Counted from the first letter of the stretch, positions 6,515 through 13,692 are shown. The stretch is 14,603 bases of DNA from a bacterium (GCA_030619425.1 JAUXBJ010000010.1:1-14603), one strand, 5' to 3'. Numbers and translations are program-made. The notes: generated by a model from the letters alone, not told the origin.

Positions 6515-8086
6515 TCAGGTCAGTGCCAACTTGTTGACCTTACCGGACTGGTAGCGCGGTAGAGCATCGGTGAAGATCACGTGCCTGGGCGCCTTGGTTG
6601 GCCCCAACTTGAGTTTGCAATGGTCCTGGATGGCTTTGGCGTCGGCCGTTTGATCGTTGGACAACACCACGACTGCTTTGAGCGCTTCACCCAAAGTGTC
6701 ATCCGGCACGCCCACAACGGCCACTTCAGCGATAGCAGGATGGGCGGCTATGCACTCCTCAACTTCGCGCGCCGAAACGCGATGGCCGCCGACCTTGATG
6801 ATTTCCTTCTTGCGCGAAACGATCCAGAGCAACCCGTCGTCATCAATCCGACCCAGGTCACCGGTATAGAGGCGACCGGCCTTGAGCACCTGATCCTGCT
6901 CGTCGGGTTGATTCCAATAGCCCATCATAACCAGGTCACCGGATACGACCACCTCGCCTAACTCATCACGGGGAAGTTCGTTGCCGGCCTCGTCGCAGAT
7001 TTGCACGGCCACGCCTTTCAAAGGCACTCCGACCGATCCGACGTTGTCCACAAGCATCTCCGGCGGCAGGTAACTGATGCGCGGTGACGCTTCCGTTTGC
7101 CCGTACATAATGTAAATCTCACGGTCGCGGAAAACATCGATCAAGTTCTCAATGACGTGCGGCGGCATCGCCCCCCCCGCCTGTGTCAGGTATCTAAGAT
7201 GCGGCAGTTGCTTCTGCGTAAAGGCGGCGTTGTTCAGAAGAATCATGAAATTGGAAGGCACACCCGAAAAACCGGTCACCTCGCATCGCACCATTGTCTG
7301 CAAAACAACCTGCGGATAAGCAAAACGGTTTTCGACTACCAGTTGTCCCCCGCAGGCGACATGGGTCAACATCAGAGAGTTGCCGTAGATATAGTAGAAC
7401 GGCAGAATCACGATAACTGAATCCTCAGCGGTCAGCTTGAGGTACTCATTCGTCGCTATCGTATTAGTGATCAGGTTGCGATGCGACAACATGACCCCCT
7501 TGGAATCGCCGGTACTCCCCGACGTATAGAAAATCGCAGCCAGATCGTCCGAACATTCCGGCAGGTTGTCATACAGCAACGGCTCGGCGTGTGACAACCG
7601 GTCGATTTCGCTGTCCGCCAGCTCTTGCAGCGTAGCATCTTGAACATCCGCGAGCAACGTCGCCATGTTCATGTGGCTCACAGCCGTGGATTTCGAAGAC
7701 AGCGATCCTTCCGACAGGACTAACTCGACCGGCGATTCATCGCTCACCAGACTGTCCACCATCGAGGCGTACCGGTTTGACACCATCAGAGTTGAAGCGC
7801 CGCAGTCTACTATGATATCGTGCAGTTTTTCCGGCTTGAGCGACGTATCCAGCGGCACGACCACCAGACCGGCCCGGCACACAGCGAAAAAGCTGATGAC
7901 GTAGTTGACGCTGTTTTCACTCAGAATCGCTACCCGTGACCCTCGAGGGAGCCTTTGGAGTTCTCGAGCGACAGCAACAACTGCAACCAGCAAATCACGG
8001 TAGGAAATAGTGTGATCGCCATGGACCACAGCCGCCTTTTCAGGCGACTGGGAAGCACCACACAACAACAGGTCAAACAGCTTCAT
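6515..8086 (-). CDS. AMP-forming acyl-CoA synthetase/ligase
   Basis: 523-residue class I adenylate-forming enzyme that activates a carboxylic acid with ATP to an acyl-adenylate and passes it to CoA or a carrier thiol. Core motifs in order: P-loop YTSGSTGDSKG (187-197), aromatic/adenine segment YGQTEA (328-333), the ribose-binding aspartate in YTGD (407-410), hinge 'SRKKEIIKVGGHRV' (424-437), and the C-terminal catalytic lysine K516 in 'YQSGKV'. Length and the uninterrupted C-terminal lid are normal, so the enzyme should be active. No signal or membrane segment: cytoplasmic. The ATG at 8084-8086 has GGAAG upstream. The acid is not readable from the sequence; medium/long-chain fatty acyl is the default guess, and the 'RISYLPPEM' stretch after the TEA motif also occurs in ligases of surface-polymer loci. 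It stands alone with no carrier protein nearby. Confidence 0.9.
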   Translation of the reverse strand: MKLFDLLLCGASQSPEKAAVVHGDHTISYRDLLVAVVAVARELQRLPRGSRVAILSENSVNYVISFFAVCRAGLVVVPLDTSLKPEKLHDIIVDCGASTLMVSNRYASMVDSLVSDESPVELVLSEGSLSSKSTAVSHMNMATLLADVQDATLQELADSEIDRLSHAEPLLYDNLPECSDDLAAIFYTSGSTGDSKGVMLSHRNLITNTIATNEYLKLTAEDSVIVILPFYYIYGNSLMLTHVACGGQLVVENRFAYPQVVLQTMVRCEVTGFSGVPSNFMILLNNAAFTQKQLPHLRYLTQAGGAMPPHVIENLIDVFRDREIYIMYGQTEASPRISYLPPEMLVDNVGSVGVPLKGVAVQICDEAGNELPRDELGEVVVSGDLVMMGYWNQPDEQDQVLKAGRLYTGDLGRIDDDGLLWIVSRKKEIIKVGGHRVSAREVEECIAAHPAIAEVAVVGVPDDTLGEALKAVVVLSNDQTADAKAIQDHCKLKLGPTKAPRHVIFTDALPRYQSGKVNKLALT

Positions 8087-8386
8087 TCGGTTCTACTTCC
8101 ATCATCGTGATCGTTCGCGGTTCGGCGCCGATCCAGCCTGACCACCGACCGAACAGCGAACGTTAATTCTGGTAATAAGGCCGTACTTCGCATGTTTCGG
8201 CAAAACATTGGTATCCTTGAACCACGCACATTTGATGCGTACTGTCGTCCGACCTGCCTTAGGTCCTTGCCTTCGGCCGTCGTTGCCGCTATTTTTGGAA
8301 CTTGGCGCTTGCGGCATGGTTGATAACTTCAATAGCCATAGTGTACACGATTATGGTGCGTAGTCAAGATTGGTATGTGAGGAAAG
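8087..8386. other. Divergent intergenic region, no gene seen
   Basis: 300 bases between the start of the ligase gene (minus) and the OsmC gene (plus). An open frame at 8102-8332 on the minus strand has no recognisable pattern and no convincing start. I found no consensus promoter boxes in either direction and no strong palindrome. It must hold both promoters if the genes are transcribed separately. Confidence 0.5.
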
Positions 8387-8809
8387 ATGATGATTGATGT
8401 GAAGATGAGATGGGCAGGGGGAATCAGGTTTGAAGGCGAAGGAGCTTTTGGACACACTATGATCACCGACGGCGGCAGACAGTCGGGCGGCGAAGAAGCC
8501 GGGTTTCAACCAACCGAACTGCTGCTGTTTAGTATCGCCAGTTGTACCGGGGTCGATGTCGTTCGGATCCTCGAGAAACAGCGGCAGAAACTGACCTCGC
8601 TGGAGATTGAGGTCAAAGCACATCAGAATGATAACTACCCAAAGCCGTTTCATACTTTTGAAGTCAAGTACATCGCACGCGGCGAGAACCTCAATGAAAA
8701 GAAGCTGGCCAAAGCAATCGAATTGTCTGAGGGCAAGTACTGTGTAGTCAGCCAGACCATGGAGTCTGAGGCCAGGGTAACTACCAGCTACGAGATTATC
8801 GCTGAGTAG
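8387..8809 (+). CDS. OsmC/YhfA-like thiol peroxidase-fold protein
   Basis: 140-residue member of the OsmC/Ohr fold. Two adjacent ATGs (8387, 8390) follow GAGGAAAG; the second has the better spacing. Landmarks: N-terminal strand 'KMRWAGGIRFEG', a 'GFQPTELLLFSIASCTGVDVV' helix carrying Cys53, the middle helix 'KKLAKAIELSEGKYC' with Cys119, and a terminal strand. The two cysteines are in the family positions that form the redox pair reducing organic hydroperoxides or other electrophiles. Length and the missing extended N-terminus resemble the YhfA branch, whose substrate is unknown. No signal peptide: cytoplasmic. It lies 321 bases upstream of the Sec-containing DUF6132 gene in the same direction. 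The distance and an intervening hairpin argue against a simple operon. Confidence 0.9.
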   Translation: MMIDVKMRWAGGIRFEGEGAFGHTMITDGGRQSGGEEAGFQPTELLLFSIASCTGVDVVRILEKQRQKLTSLEIEVKAHQNDNYPKPFHTFEVKYIARGENLNEKKLAKAIELSEGKYCVVSQTMESEARVTTSYEIIAE

Positions 8810-8908
8810 CCTGAATCGTTTTCCTCCTTCGGCTATCTAATGGATAAAAGACCTACGATGGAGATGATACGATGAGTGATAAACTCGCGTACCGAATGGA
8901 ATCCGGCT

Positions 8909-8982
8909 GGGTGGCATGGTCAAACTTGTTTGGCCATGGACAGAAGAGCAACCCGCCCCAAACAAGTTTGAGACGGCCACCC
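8909..8982. repeat. Long imperfect hairpin upstream of the DUF6132 gene
   Basis: Arms GGGTGGC (8909-8915) plus TCAAACTTGTTTGG (8920-8933), and CCAAACAAGTTTGA (8958-8971) plus GCCACCC (8976-8982). The 14-bp and 7-bp stems are perfect and are separated by a 4x4 internal mismatch (ATGG/GACG). The loop is 24 bases. It is the strongest simple hairpin outside the repeat clusters. There is no T-run. The 8810-9130 gap otherwise contains the small hairpin at 9002-9027 and possible coding remnants on either side. Confidence 0.75.
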
Positions 8983-9001
8983 TATCGATTGTTTTATTCG
9001 A

Positions 9002-9027
9002 CGTGGTGCACGAGAACGTACACAACA
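9002..9027. repeat. Degenerate hairpin with AGAA apex
   Basis: CGTGGTGCACG (9002-9012), loop AGAA (9013-9016), then CGTACACAACA. It has the same design as the CG-AGGA-CG hairpins at 6-33 and 13693-13720, with closely similar wording to the latter. The arms have decayed (several mismatches). Confidence 0.5.
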
Positions 9028-9130
9028 CACCCCGCGCGATCTTCAGGTCACACAAAGTACAGTGTTCGAATCTGAAAGTACGACCATCACAACGCTGGAA
9101 CTCGGCACTACCGGGGGATGTTAAGATGCT

Positions 9131-9322
9131 ATGACTCGCAGCAAGATTAAGAGAGCCCTGATTTATGCCGCCGGTGGCGGACTGCTTGGATTTTCGGCAA
9201 CTTATGCTTATATTCAGTTCGGCTCGACGTGAGCCCTGATGTGTAACCCCTGGCTGACTACAGCCGTGGGTGCAGTGACCGGTGCGGTCCTGTCGATCTC
9301 GGATACCGAAGGAGAAAAGTAG
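9131..9322 (+). CDS. DUF6132-like small membrane protein, probable selenoprotein (in-frame TGA)
   Basis: Sixty-three codons from ATG 9131 to TAG 9320-9322, with TGA at codon 34 (9230-9232) that I read as selenocysteine. Before it: a basic start MTRSKIKR and a hydrophobic segment 'ALIYAAGGGLLGF..YAYIQF'. After it: 'ALMCNPWLTTAVGAVTGAVL', a second membrane segment. DUF6132 proteins as I recall them are 50-70 residues with two membrane helices and a central 'GC..GTCPITSNPW'. Aligning NPW puts the TGA exactly on the Cys of 'TC', and Cys38 on the Ser before NPW. The frame stays family-like after TGA and its TAG overlaps the next start (TAGTG), which argues against simple decay. A hairpin follows the TGA at SECIS distance. 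The alternative is a nonsense-mutated pseudogene ending after 33 residues. The ribosome site is weak. Biochemical role unknown; a membrane thiol/selenol redox centre is inferred. Confidence 0.7.
9248..9270 (+). promoter_or_regulatory. Candidate bacterial SECIS hairpin
   Basis: CCC (9248-9250), GGCTG (9252-9256), loop ACTA, CAGCC (9261-9265), GGG (9268-9270): two stacked stems with a small internal bulge, inside the coding frame. The loop begins 23-24 bases after the TGA, within the usual 16-37. Bacterial SECIS loops need a G near their start; this is met only if the top G-C pair opens to give GACTAC. Position supports it, loop sequence is only fair. Confidence 0.4.
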
Positions 9323-9519
9323 TGCCGATTTACGAATACAAGTGTGACGACTGCGGCGACATATTTGAAGAGTTGGTCAGCAGCGATACCGAAACCGTCC
9401 CCTGCCCCAAGTGCGAGTCGTCCAAGGTCCACAGACTGATTTCGCTCATCTCCGCAAAAGGCATCGCCAGCGGCTGCACTACCTGCGTCCCCTCCAAATG
9501 CTCCAGCGCCTCCACGTGA
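9322..9519 (+). CDS. FmdB-family zinc-ribbon protein
   Basis: 65-residue protein starting with GTG at 9322 (AAGGAG seven bases upstream; the start overlaps the preceding TAG by one base, so the two genes are translationally coupled). It has the invariant family opening MPIYEYKC, two knuckles Cys8-x2-Cys11 and Cys28-x2-Cys31 that should bind one zinc, and a C-terminal cysteine cluster (Cys52, Cys55, Cys60) before a Ser-rich tail, as in many FmdB_C proteins. The family name comes from a presumed regulator of formamidase/amidase genes, but most members stand in unrelated contexts and their role is unproven. Coupling to the putative selenoprotein suggests a shared redox or metal/thiol function, which is inference. 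Confidence 0.9.
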   Translation: MPIYEYKCDDCGDIFEELVSSDTETVPCPKCESSKVHRLISLISAKGIASGCTTCVPSKCSSAST

Positions 9520-9532
9520 GGTATCTGACAAC

Positions 9533-9548
9533 CCCTGCGGTCGCAGGG
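9533..9548. terminator. Possible bidirectional terminator hairpin
   Basis: CCCTGC-GGTC-GCAGGG, a perfect 6-bp (extendable) stem between the convergent FmdB and dockerin-protein genes. No T-run follows on either strand, so it may act only as an mRNA 3' stabiliser. Confidence 0.35.
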
Positions 9549-9601
9549 ATCGATCATTCCTGACAAACTCCCAACAGCGTTACGACCTCAGCCGCCAACG
9601 C

Positions 9602-10930
9602 CTACACTTGGCATTGCGGGGCGGGGCCGCCGACAAACATATAGTCAACCAGGTAGACCAAGTCAGCTATGTCGACAACGCCTGAGCCATCCACATCTGC
9701 CGCAGAGTGATTGTCGGGCGGGGGGCCGTCGCGGAACATGTAGTCAATCAGGTATGTCAAATCACCTATATCCGACGCACTGCCGTCACCATCGATGTCG
9801 CCACAGACAAACAGCGGGATCGTGGCCTCGGTGTACGCTATGCCGTCCGGGTGTGTTCCCTGCCATGTAGTGTAGTATAGTCCAAGGGTCAGACCCTCTC
9901 CGGTCCATTCCAAAACACCGCAGCTTTTGTAGAGTCGGCGGTTAAACGCACCGGGTTGCCCGGTTCCCTGAAGGGTCGGTGTCTGTTGCACTTGCCAGAC
10001 ACGTCCACCGTCGCCACTGACGGCAAGGTATAGATCGTAATCGGGCAGAAGCGTCAGGAGCGCCAGAAGAACGCTATCGGATATCGGTACTATATCCAGG
10101 TGCCAAATGGGATGATCGACGGCAAAGGCGGAGTCCTGTTGGAACTCGCAAGTATCCACGAACGACCAGGGTAGGCCGGGGCGCTCCGAGCTATACATCT
10201 CGACGTGGTTGGGGATCGGTTCGGTGATGTCGAGAGCTACTGGCGCCTGCACTACCCAGTGTTTACACTCTCCGTTTTGGCCGACAACTGTGGTCGGACT
10301 AACATAAGACCGCTCCGCGCTTGGCTCGCGTACAAACCGCCAGGGGGTCCACTCGTACCCGTTGGCCGTACTCGTGGATATCAGAGCTGTGCGGACTTCG
10401 TGCAGAAATCCATAGTGCCACGTTGCTCGAAAGGTAACAGTGAGAGTGTCGTTGGCATACCCTACCTGCATCGCCCCTACCGGGTCGGAGAGATACCGTG
10501 CGGTATCGGCGCCCGGTAAGATCGGTGAATCGAGCCAGACGACATCTTCTCTGCTGATGATCGGGTCGGGGCAAACCTGACCACTCGGACCCACAAATAC
10601 CGACCAATTCACTCCGTCGTTGCTTACACGCACACATGGGTTTTCGTGTACGAAATTACCATGATCGTACGGCGACATGAACATCCAGTACAGATAACCG
10701 TTCCACGGCTGATCCAATTTGATTACCCAGGGGTGTATGGCGGCATAGCGATCAGAACTGTCCGGGTCCCAGTATTGCTCAGGGATGCTAATAAACAGAA
10801 TAGTGTCGGCGTGTTCAAAGGTGAAGCCGGCGAAATCGGGTGTTAGTTGACGATCCGCTGCCATGGGAATAGCTACATAAAACACAGCGACGCCGAACAC
10901 CAAGACGGCCACTGCGAGAAGGGTCCTCAT
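9602..10930 (-). CDS. Secreted beta-propeller-like protein with C-terminal type I dockerin
   Basis: 442 residues; GGAGG six bases before the ATG; signal peptide 'MRTLLAVAVLVFGVAVFYVA' cut near PMAA. The large middle part contains 'GYLYWMFMSPYD' and 'ENPCVRVSNDGVNW' (79-109), later 'LAVSGDGGRVWQ': Asp-box-like and GH43-like turns found in five- or six-bladed propeller glycosidases and sialidase-like proteins. I cannot identify catalytic residues, so enzymatic activity is uncertain. Residues 376-442 are a type I dockerin: two calcium loops, DIDGDGSASDIGDL and DVDGSGVVDIADL, each followed by a 'Y-L-(I/V)-D-Y-M-F' helix and 'GGP/DGP'. In classical systems dockerins bind cohesins of a cellulosome. 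In Zixibacteria-type genomes such ends are widespread on secreted proteins without known scaffolds. No cohesin is seen in the window. Monocistronic. Confidence 0.85.
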   Translation of the reverse strand: MRTLLAVAVLVFGVAVFYVAIPMAADRQLTPDFAGFTFEHADTILFISIPEQYWDPDSSDRYAAIHPWVIKLDQPWNGYLYWMFMSPYDHGNFVHENPCVRVSNDGVNWSVFVGPSGQVCPDPIISREDVVWLDSPILPGADTARYLSDPVGAMQVGYANDTLTVTFRATWHYGFLHEVRTALISTSTANGYEWTPWRFVREPSAERSYVSPTTVVGQNGECKHWVVQAPVALDITEPIPNHVEMYSSERPGLPWSFVDTCEFQQDSAFAVDHPIWHLDIVPISDSVLLALLTLLPDYDLYLAVSGDGGRVWQVQQTPTLQGTGQPGAFNRRLYKSCGVLEWTGEGLTLGLYYTTWQGTHPDGIAYTEATIPLFVCGDIDGDGSASDIGDLTYLIDYMFRDGPPPDNHSAADVDGSGVVDIADLVYLVDYMFVGGPAPQCQV

Positions 10931-11099
10931 AGGTTCCTCCGCATTGAATCTAATCTATTGGCCTCATAATAGGCAGAAAAGGCGATGTTGTCAAGGAGCG
11001 ACTGGCCCATGCTGCCCCCCTGACTCTCGATGAGAGGCCCTTTTCGCCTTCTGAATTAGAGGTGACATTTGTAATTAGCCCGGTGAGTGGTTGGAATAC

Positions 11100-11110
11100 A
11101 AAAAGAAAAA
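11100..11110 (-). terminator. T-run after tRNA-Arg
   Basis: On the minus strand TTTTT-C-TTTTT begins one base after the discriminator position. No separate stem precedes it other than the tRNA arms themselves. It probably ends the tRNA transcript. Confidence 0.45.
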
Positions 11111-11184
<74 letters not shown>

Positions 11185-11194
11185 ATCACGTTCT

Positions 11195-11223
11195 GAATAA
11201 ACCGCAGCACCGGTGAAAGTCAA
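11195..11223 (-). promoter_or_regulatory. Sigma70-type promoter for tRNA-Arg
   Basis: Read on the minus strand: TTGACT (11223-11218), a 17-base spacer, TTATTC (11200-11195). The mature tRNA starts 10 bases after the -10 box, leaving a very short 5' leader. The -35 is strong, the -10 moderate. Confidence 0.55.
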
Positions 11224-11320
11224 GATATTTCTGGGCGGGCGGCAGGCCGCTTCCACTCCATACTGGACCCCGTAATCAAGGTACGTAAGAAAAGGCTGGT
11301 CACCGGTAGTATTGCCCGGG

Positions 11321-13390
11321 TCATTGCTCACCCTGGAGCACTTCGATCAACTGGCGGACTTCGTCGGCTGTGCCGGGGTCGCCGTCCCACAGCCGCAGAA
11401 ACTGTCTCAGCTCGGCCTCAGACGAATCCGGCTCCTGACTATTGAACCAGTACAAGCCCAGGCTGTAGTGTCCGAGGGCGAATGCAGGCTCCACCTGGAG
11501 CGCTCGTCTCAGGTAGAAGAGCGTTGAATCAGGCTCGCCCATGCGGTCGAAAGCGATGCCGAGACCGTGGTAGCCGTTAAACTCAAGTGAGTCAGCTTCG
11601 ATCACCAGCCGGAACGCTGCTCCTGCCTCTCGCGGCTGGCCCAGATGTAGATAGGCCGTTCCCAGGTTACCGGCCGCGCGAGCGAAATGCGGCGCCTGTT
11701 GGATGACGCCCTTCAGCAGCGGCACGGCATCAGCCGGCCGGTTCGCTTGCAGATAGCCATAGGCAAGGTTGTAACGCAACAGCCAGTTATCTGGACGGTA
11801 CCGAACGGCTCTTTCCAGATGCTGGATGGCCTGGTCAAAGCCTCCTCTTGAAAGAAGCAAGAGGCCCAAGTCGTTGTTGGCGTGCGGTAGAGTGCTGTCC
11901 TCAGCCAAAGCCAGCCGGTAGTAGCGTTCGGCCGCAGCCGGATTTCCATTACGATCGTGCAAGGCCGCAATCATCTGATGACCCTGCGCCTCAGTACCGG
12001 TGGCGTAGCTGTATGGGTCCAGATGACATATGATGATGATCACCAGGAAGAATGCCAGCGCCACCGTGACCCGACGTAGAGAGAACCCTTTCAGTCCGCG
12101 CATCGCGGCATCTATTGCGTAACCAGCGAAAACCGAGAGGATAGGTATCAACGGCAACCGATAGCGTGCAGTGACAAAAAACAATAGAAATGCGGGGATT
12201 GAAGCTGCCAGGAAGTAGACCAGTAACCTGCTTTCGGCGGATCGGCGACCGGCCAAAATCATCCCGGCTACAGCCAGAGGCAGAATGACCCCCCATGGCC
12301 AGAAGACAGGTCCCTTCGGTACCAGCAGCCTCAGCAAGGGAATCCGCTTGGTCAAGTAGTAGATGTCGAAGTTGTTGGCCAGTTCGTAACCACCCATGAA
12401 TAGCAGGAGCTTCCGCCACAAGTGTCCGGCGAACCAGCCGGGGTTACCGGCAATTTCCCCCAAAGCCCGATTGCGCCAATAGCTTGACTGTTCGGCGGCG
12501 GACAGGGAACGACCCATGTCGCGGTCTGCCATAGCGCGAGAATCATTCATAAAGGCTCCCTCCCAGCATTCCAGGCCGGTACCGGGTATTACGGCCGAAA
12601 CGCCGTCCGAATGGAGATTGTTGCCGATGTACAGGTTGATTCCGGAATAAGTGCCAATCAAGGTGAACTCGCCGGACTTGACCACGTTGTGAATGGTGAC
12701 AGGTGCAATCGCCAGAATCAGTCCCAGCAGGAAAAGAAAGGGTGTCCTCCACGGTGACGCTGACCTTGACCTCCAGGCCACCCAGACCAGATAAACCAGC
12801 ATCAGCATGGCGAACGCGAGTACCGTTGGCCTGGCAATGGCCGACAATCCAAGGAGCAGCCCGCCGGCGAGGAAAAACTCACGTCGCCTGGTCTGTAGCG
12901 CAATCGTCAGGCAGTACAGAGACAACAGGTTCAGAAAGATCGTCAACGATGGAACCAGTATCTGGCCGTCAAACAATATTAATGTACCGCAAAAGGCCAC
13001 CAGCAGCCCGGCAATCACCGCCACTCGCCGCGAGAAGAGACGACCGGCCAAAAGAAAAGTCAGCAGCGCCGAACCACTACCAATCAACGCCTGGATTATC
13101 CTCACCGGCCAGGGACCGGCGCCGAAAACATAGTAGATAAGTTTGAGAAACAAAGGGTACAACGGGGCCTTGAAGAATGGACCGTCAGGAAAGCCGGTAT
13201 CAGGGATACCCACCGTCGCGAGGCGATGAAAGTAATCCATGTCCATGATATGCGTGTCGAATATCGGCAGTGATGAAAACTGGTACAGAAACACCGCTCG
13301 CATCACTAGCGCCGACAAGAAGACAACCCCCGCCCAGATAAACGTGCGACCGTGGACGAAGGAATGAAACTCAGGACTGACCGATAACAT
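11321..13390 (-). CDS. Membrane GT-C glycosyltransferase (PMT_2/GT39-like) with C-terminal TPR domain
   Basis: 689 residues; GGAG seven bases before the ATG. The N-terminal two thirds (about 15-460) hold ten or more hydrophobic helices. The first outer loop carries acidic residues in 'PIFDTHIMDMDYFHRLA' (Asp45, Asp50, Asp52), then 'FFKAPLYPLFLKLIYYVFG', as in PMT_2/ArnT-type GT-C enzymes that use polyprenyl-phosphate sugars and place the catalytic aspartate in this loop. 'TARYRLPLIPIL' near 400 is another family landmark. Residues about 467-668 form roughly six tetratricopeptide repeats (for example 'HANNDLGLLLLSRGGFDQAIQHLERAV'), likely displayed after the last helix to hold the acceptor or a partner. 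Acceptor (lipid or protein) unknown. No other glycan genes are nearby, so it is not part of a visible polysaccharide cluster. Confidence 0.85.
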   Translation of the reverse strand: MLSVSPEFHSFVHGRTFIWAGVVFLSALVMRAVFLYQFSSLPIFDTHIMDMDYFHRLATVGIPDTGFPDGPFFKAPLYPLFLKLIYYVFGAGPWPVRIIQALIGSGSALLTFLLAGRLFSRRVAVIAGLLVAFCGTLILFDGQILVPSLTIFLNLLSLYCLTIALQTRRREFFLAGGLLLGLSAIARPTVLAFAMLMLVYLVWVAWRSRSASPWRTPFLFLLGLILAIAPVTIHNVVKSGEFTLIGTYSGINLYIGNNLHSDGVSAVIPGTGLECWEGAFMNDSRAMADRDMGRSLSAAEQSSYWRNRALGEIAGNPGWFAGHLWRKLLLFMGGYELANNFDIYYLTKRIPLLRLLVPKGPVFWPWGVILPLAVAGMILAGRRSAESRLLVYFLAASIPAFLLFFVTARYRLPLIPILSVFAGYAIDAAMRGLKGFSLRRVTVALAFFLVIIIICHLDPYSYATGTEAQGHQMIAALHDRNGNPAAAERYYRLALAEDSTLPHANNDLGLLLLSRGGFDQAIQHLERAVRYRPDNWLLRYNLAYGYLQANRPADAVPLLKGVIQQAPHFARAAGNLGTAYLHLGQPREAGAAFRLVIEADSLEFNGYHGLGIAFDRMGEPDSTLFYLRRALQVEPAFALGHYSLGLYWFNSQEPDSSEAELRQFLRLWDGDPGTADEVRQLIEVLQGEQ

Positions 13391-13450
13391 GGCCGCTCTC
13401 CAGTTGGTACGTCATGATCTTCCGGAACATAGAAAACCCGTGATCTGTTT

Positions 13451-13685
13451 GTGGGTGGCAGACGTCCTGAGGTTGTCCCTTTGAGAAGAACACACCCCTG
13501 AATCCCCTCTCAAGAGGGGACTTGAGAGAAATCCTGTAGGTCGAAACCCCTGGTCCGAAGGACCGCCGAAGGCGGGTTTCGACAAAGAAACCCGGACGAA
13601 CGTCCGGGCCACCCGCCAAACCAAACGGTCGGACAATACATACACGTATGATTGACTTTTGGGACAGCCTCTCCTCGTCTGCCCC
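13451..13685. repeat. Hairpin repeat split by an inserted element (copy 2)
   Basis: Left arm GTGGGTGGCAGACG (13451-13464), TCCT (13465-13468), a 203-bp element (13469-13671), TCCT (13672-13675), right arm CGTCTGCCCC (13676-13685). The organisation is identical to 1885-2091, with the same duplicated TCCT, although the inner sequence is largely different. The 13391-13795 gap between the glycosyltransferase and phosphatase genes holds this unit and the hairpin at 13693-13720, but no credible gene. Confidence 0.8.
13469..13671. mobile_element. MITE-like non-coding element, copy 2
   Basis: 203 bp with inverted ends GAGGTTGTCCC (13469-13479) and GGGACAGCCTC (13661-13671), 10 of 11 complementary. 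Its interior is a chain of perfect hairpins: TCCCCTCT-CA-AGAGGGGA (13503-13520); a 10-bp stem GTCGAAACCC/GGGTTTCGAC (13540-13549 and 13574-13583) enclosing GGTCC-GAA-GGACC and GCC-GAA-GGC; and CCCGGACG-AA-CGTCCGGG (13591-13608). No open frame looks coding. It shares ends with copies 1 and 3 but not the middle. Confidence 0.65.
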
Positions 13686-13692
13686 TGTATCC

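Noticed and set aside
8102..8332. 76-codon minus-strand frame, and the peptide MAIEVINHAASAKFQK starting near 8350 in another frame
   Set aside because: No family pattern, no good start for the first, and the second stops after 16 codons; no frameshift that joins them looks convincing.
9214..9531. 105-codon minus-strand frame
   Set aside because: Antisense to the DUF6132-Sec and FmdB genes, which are supported by motifs.
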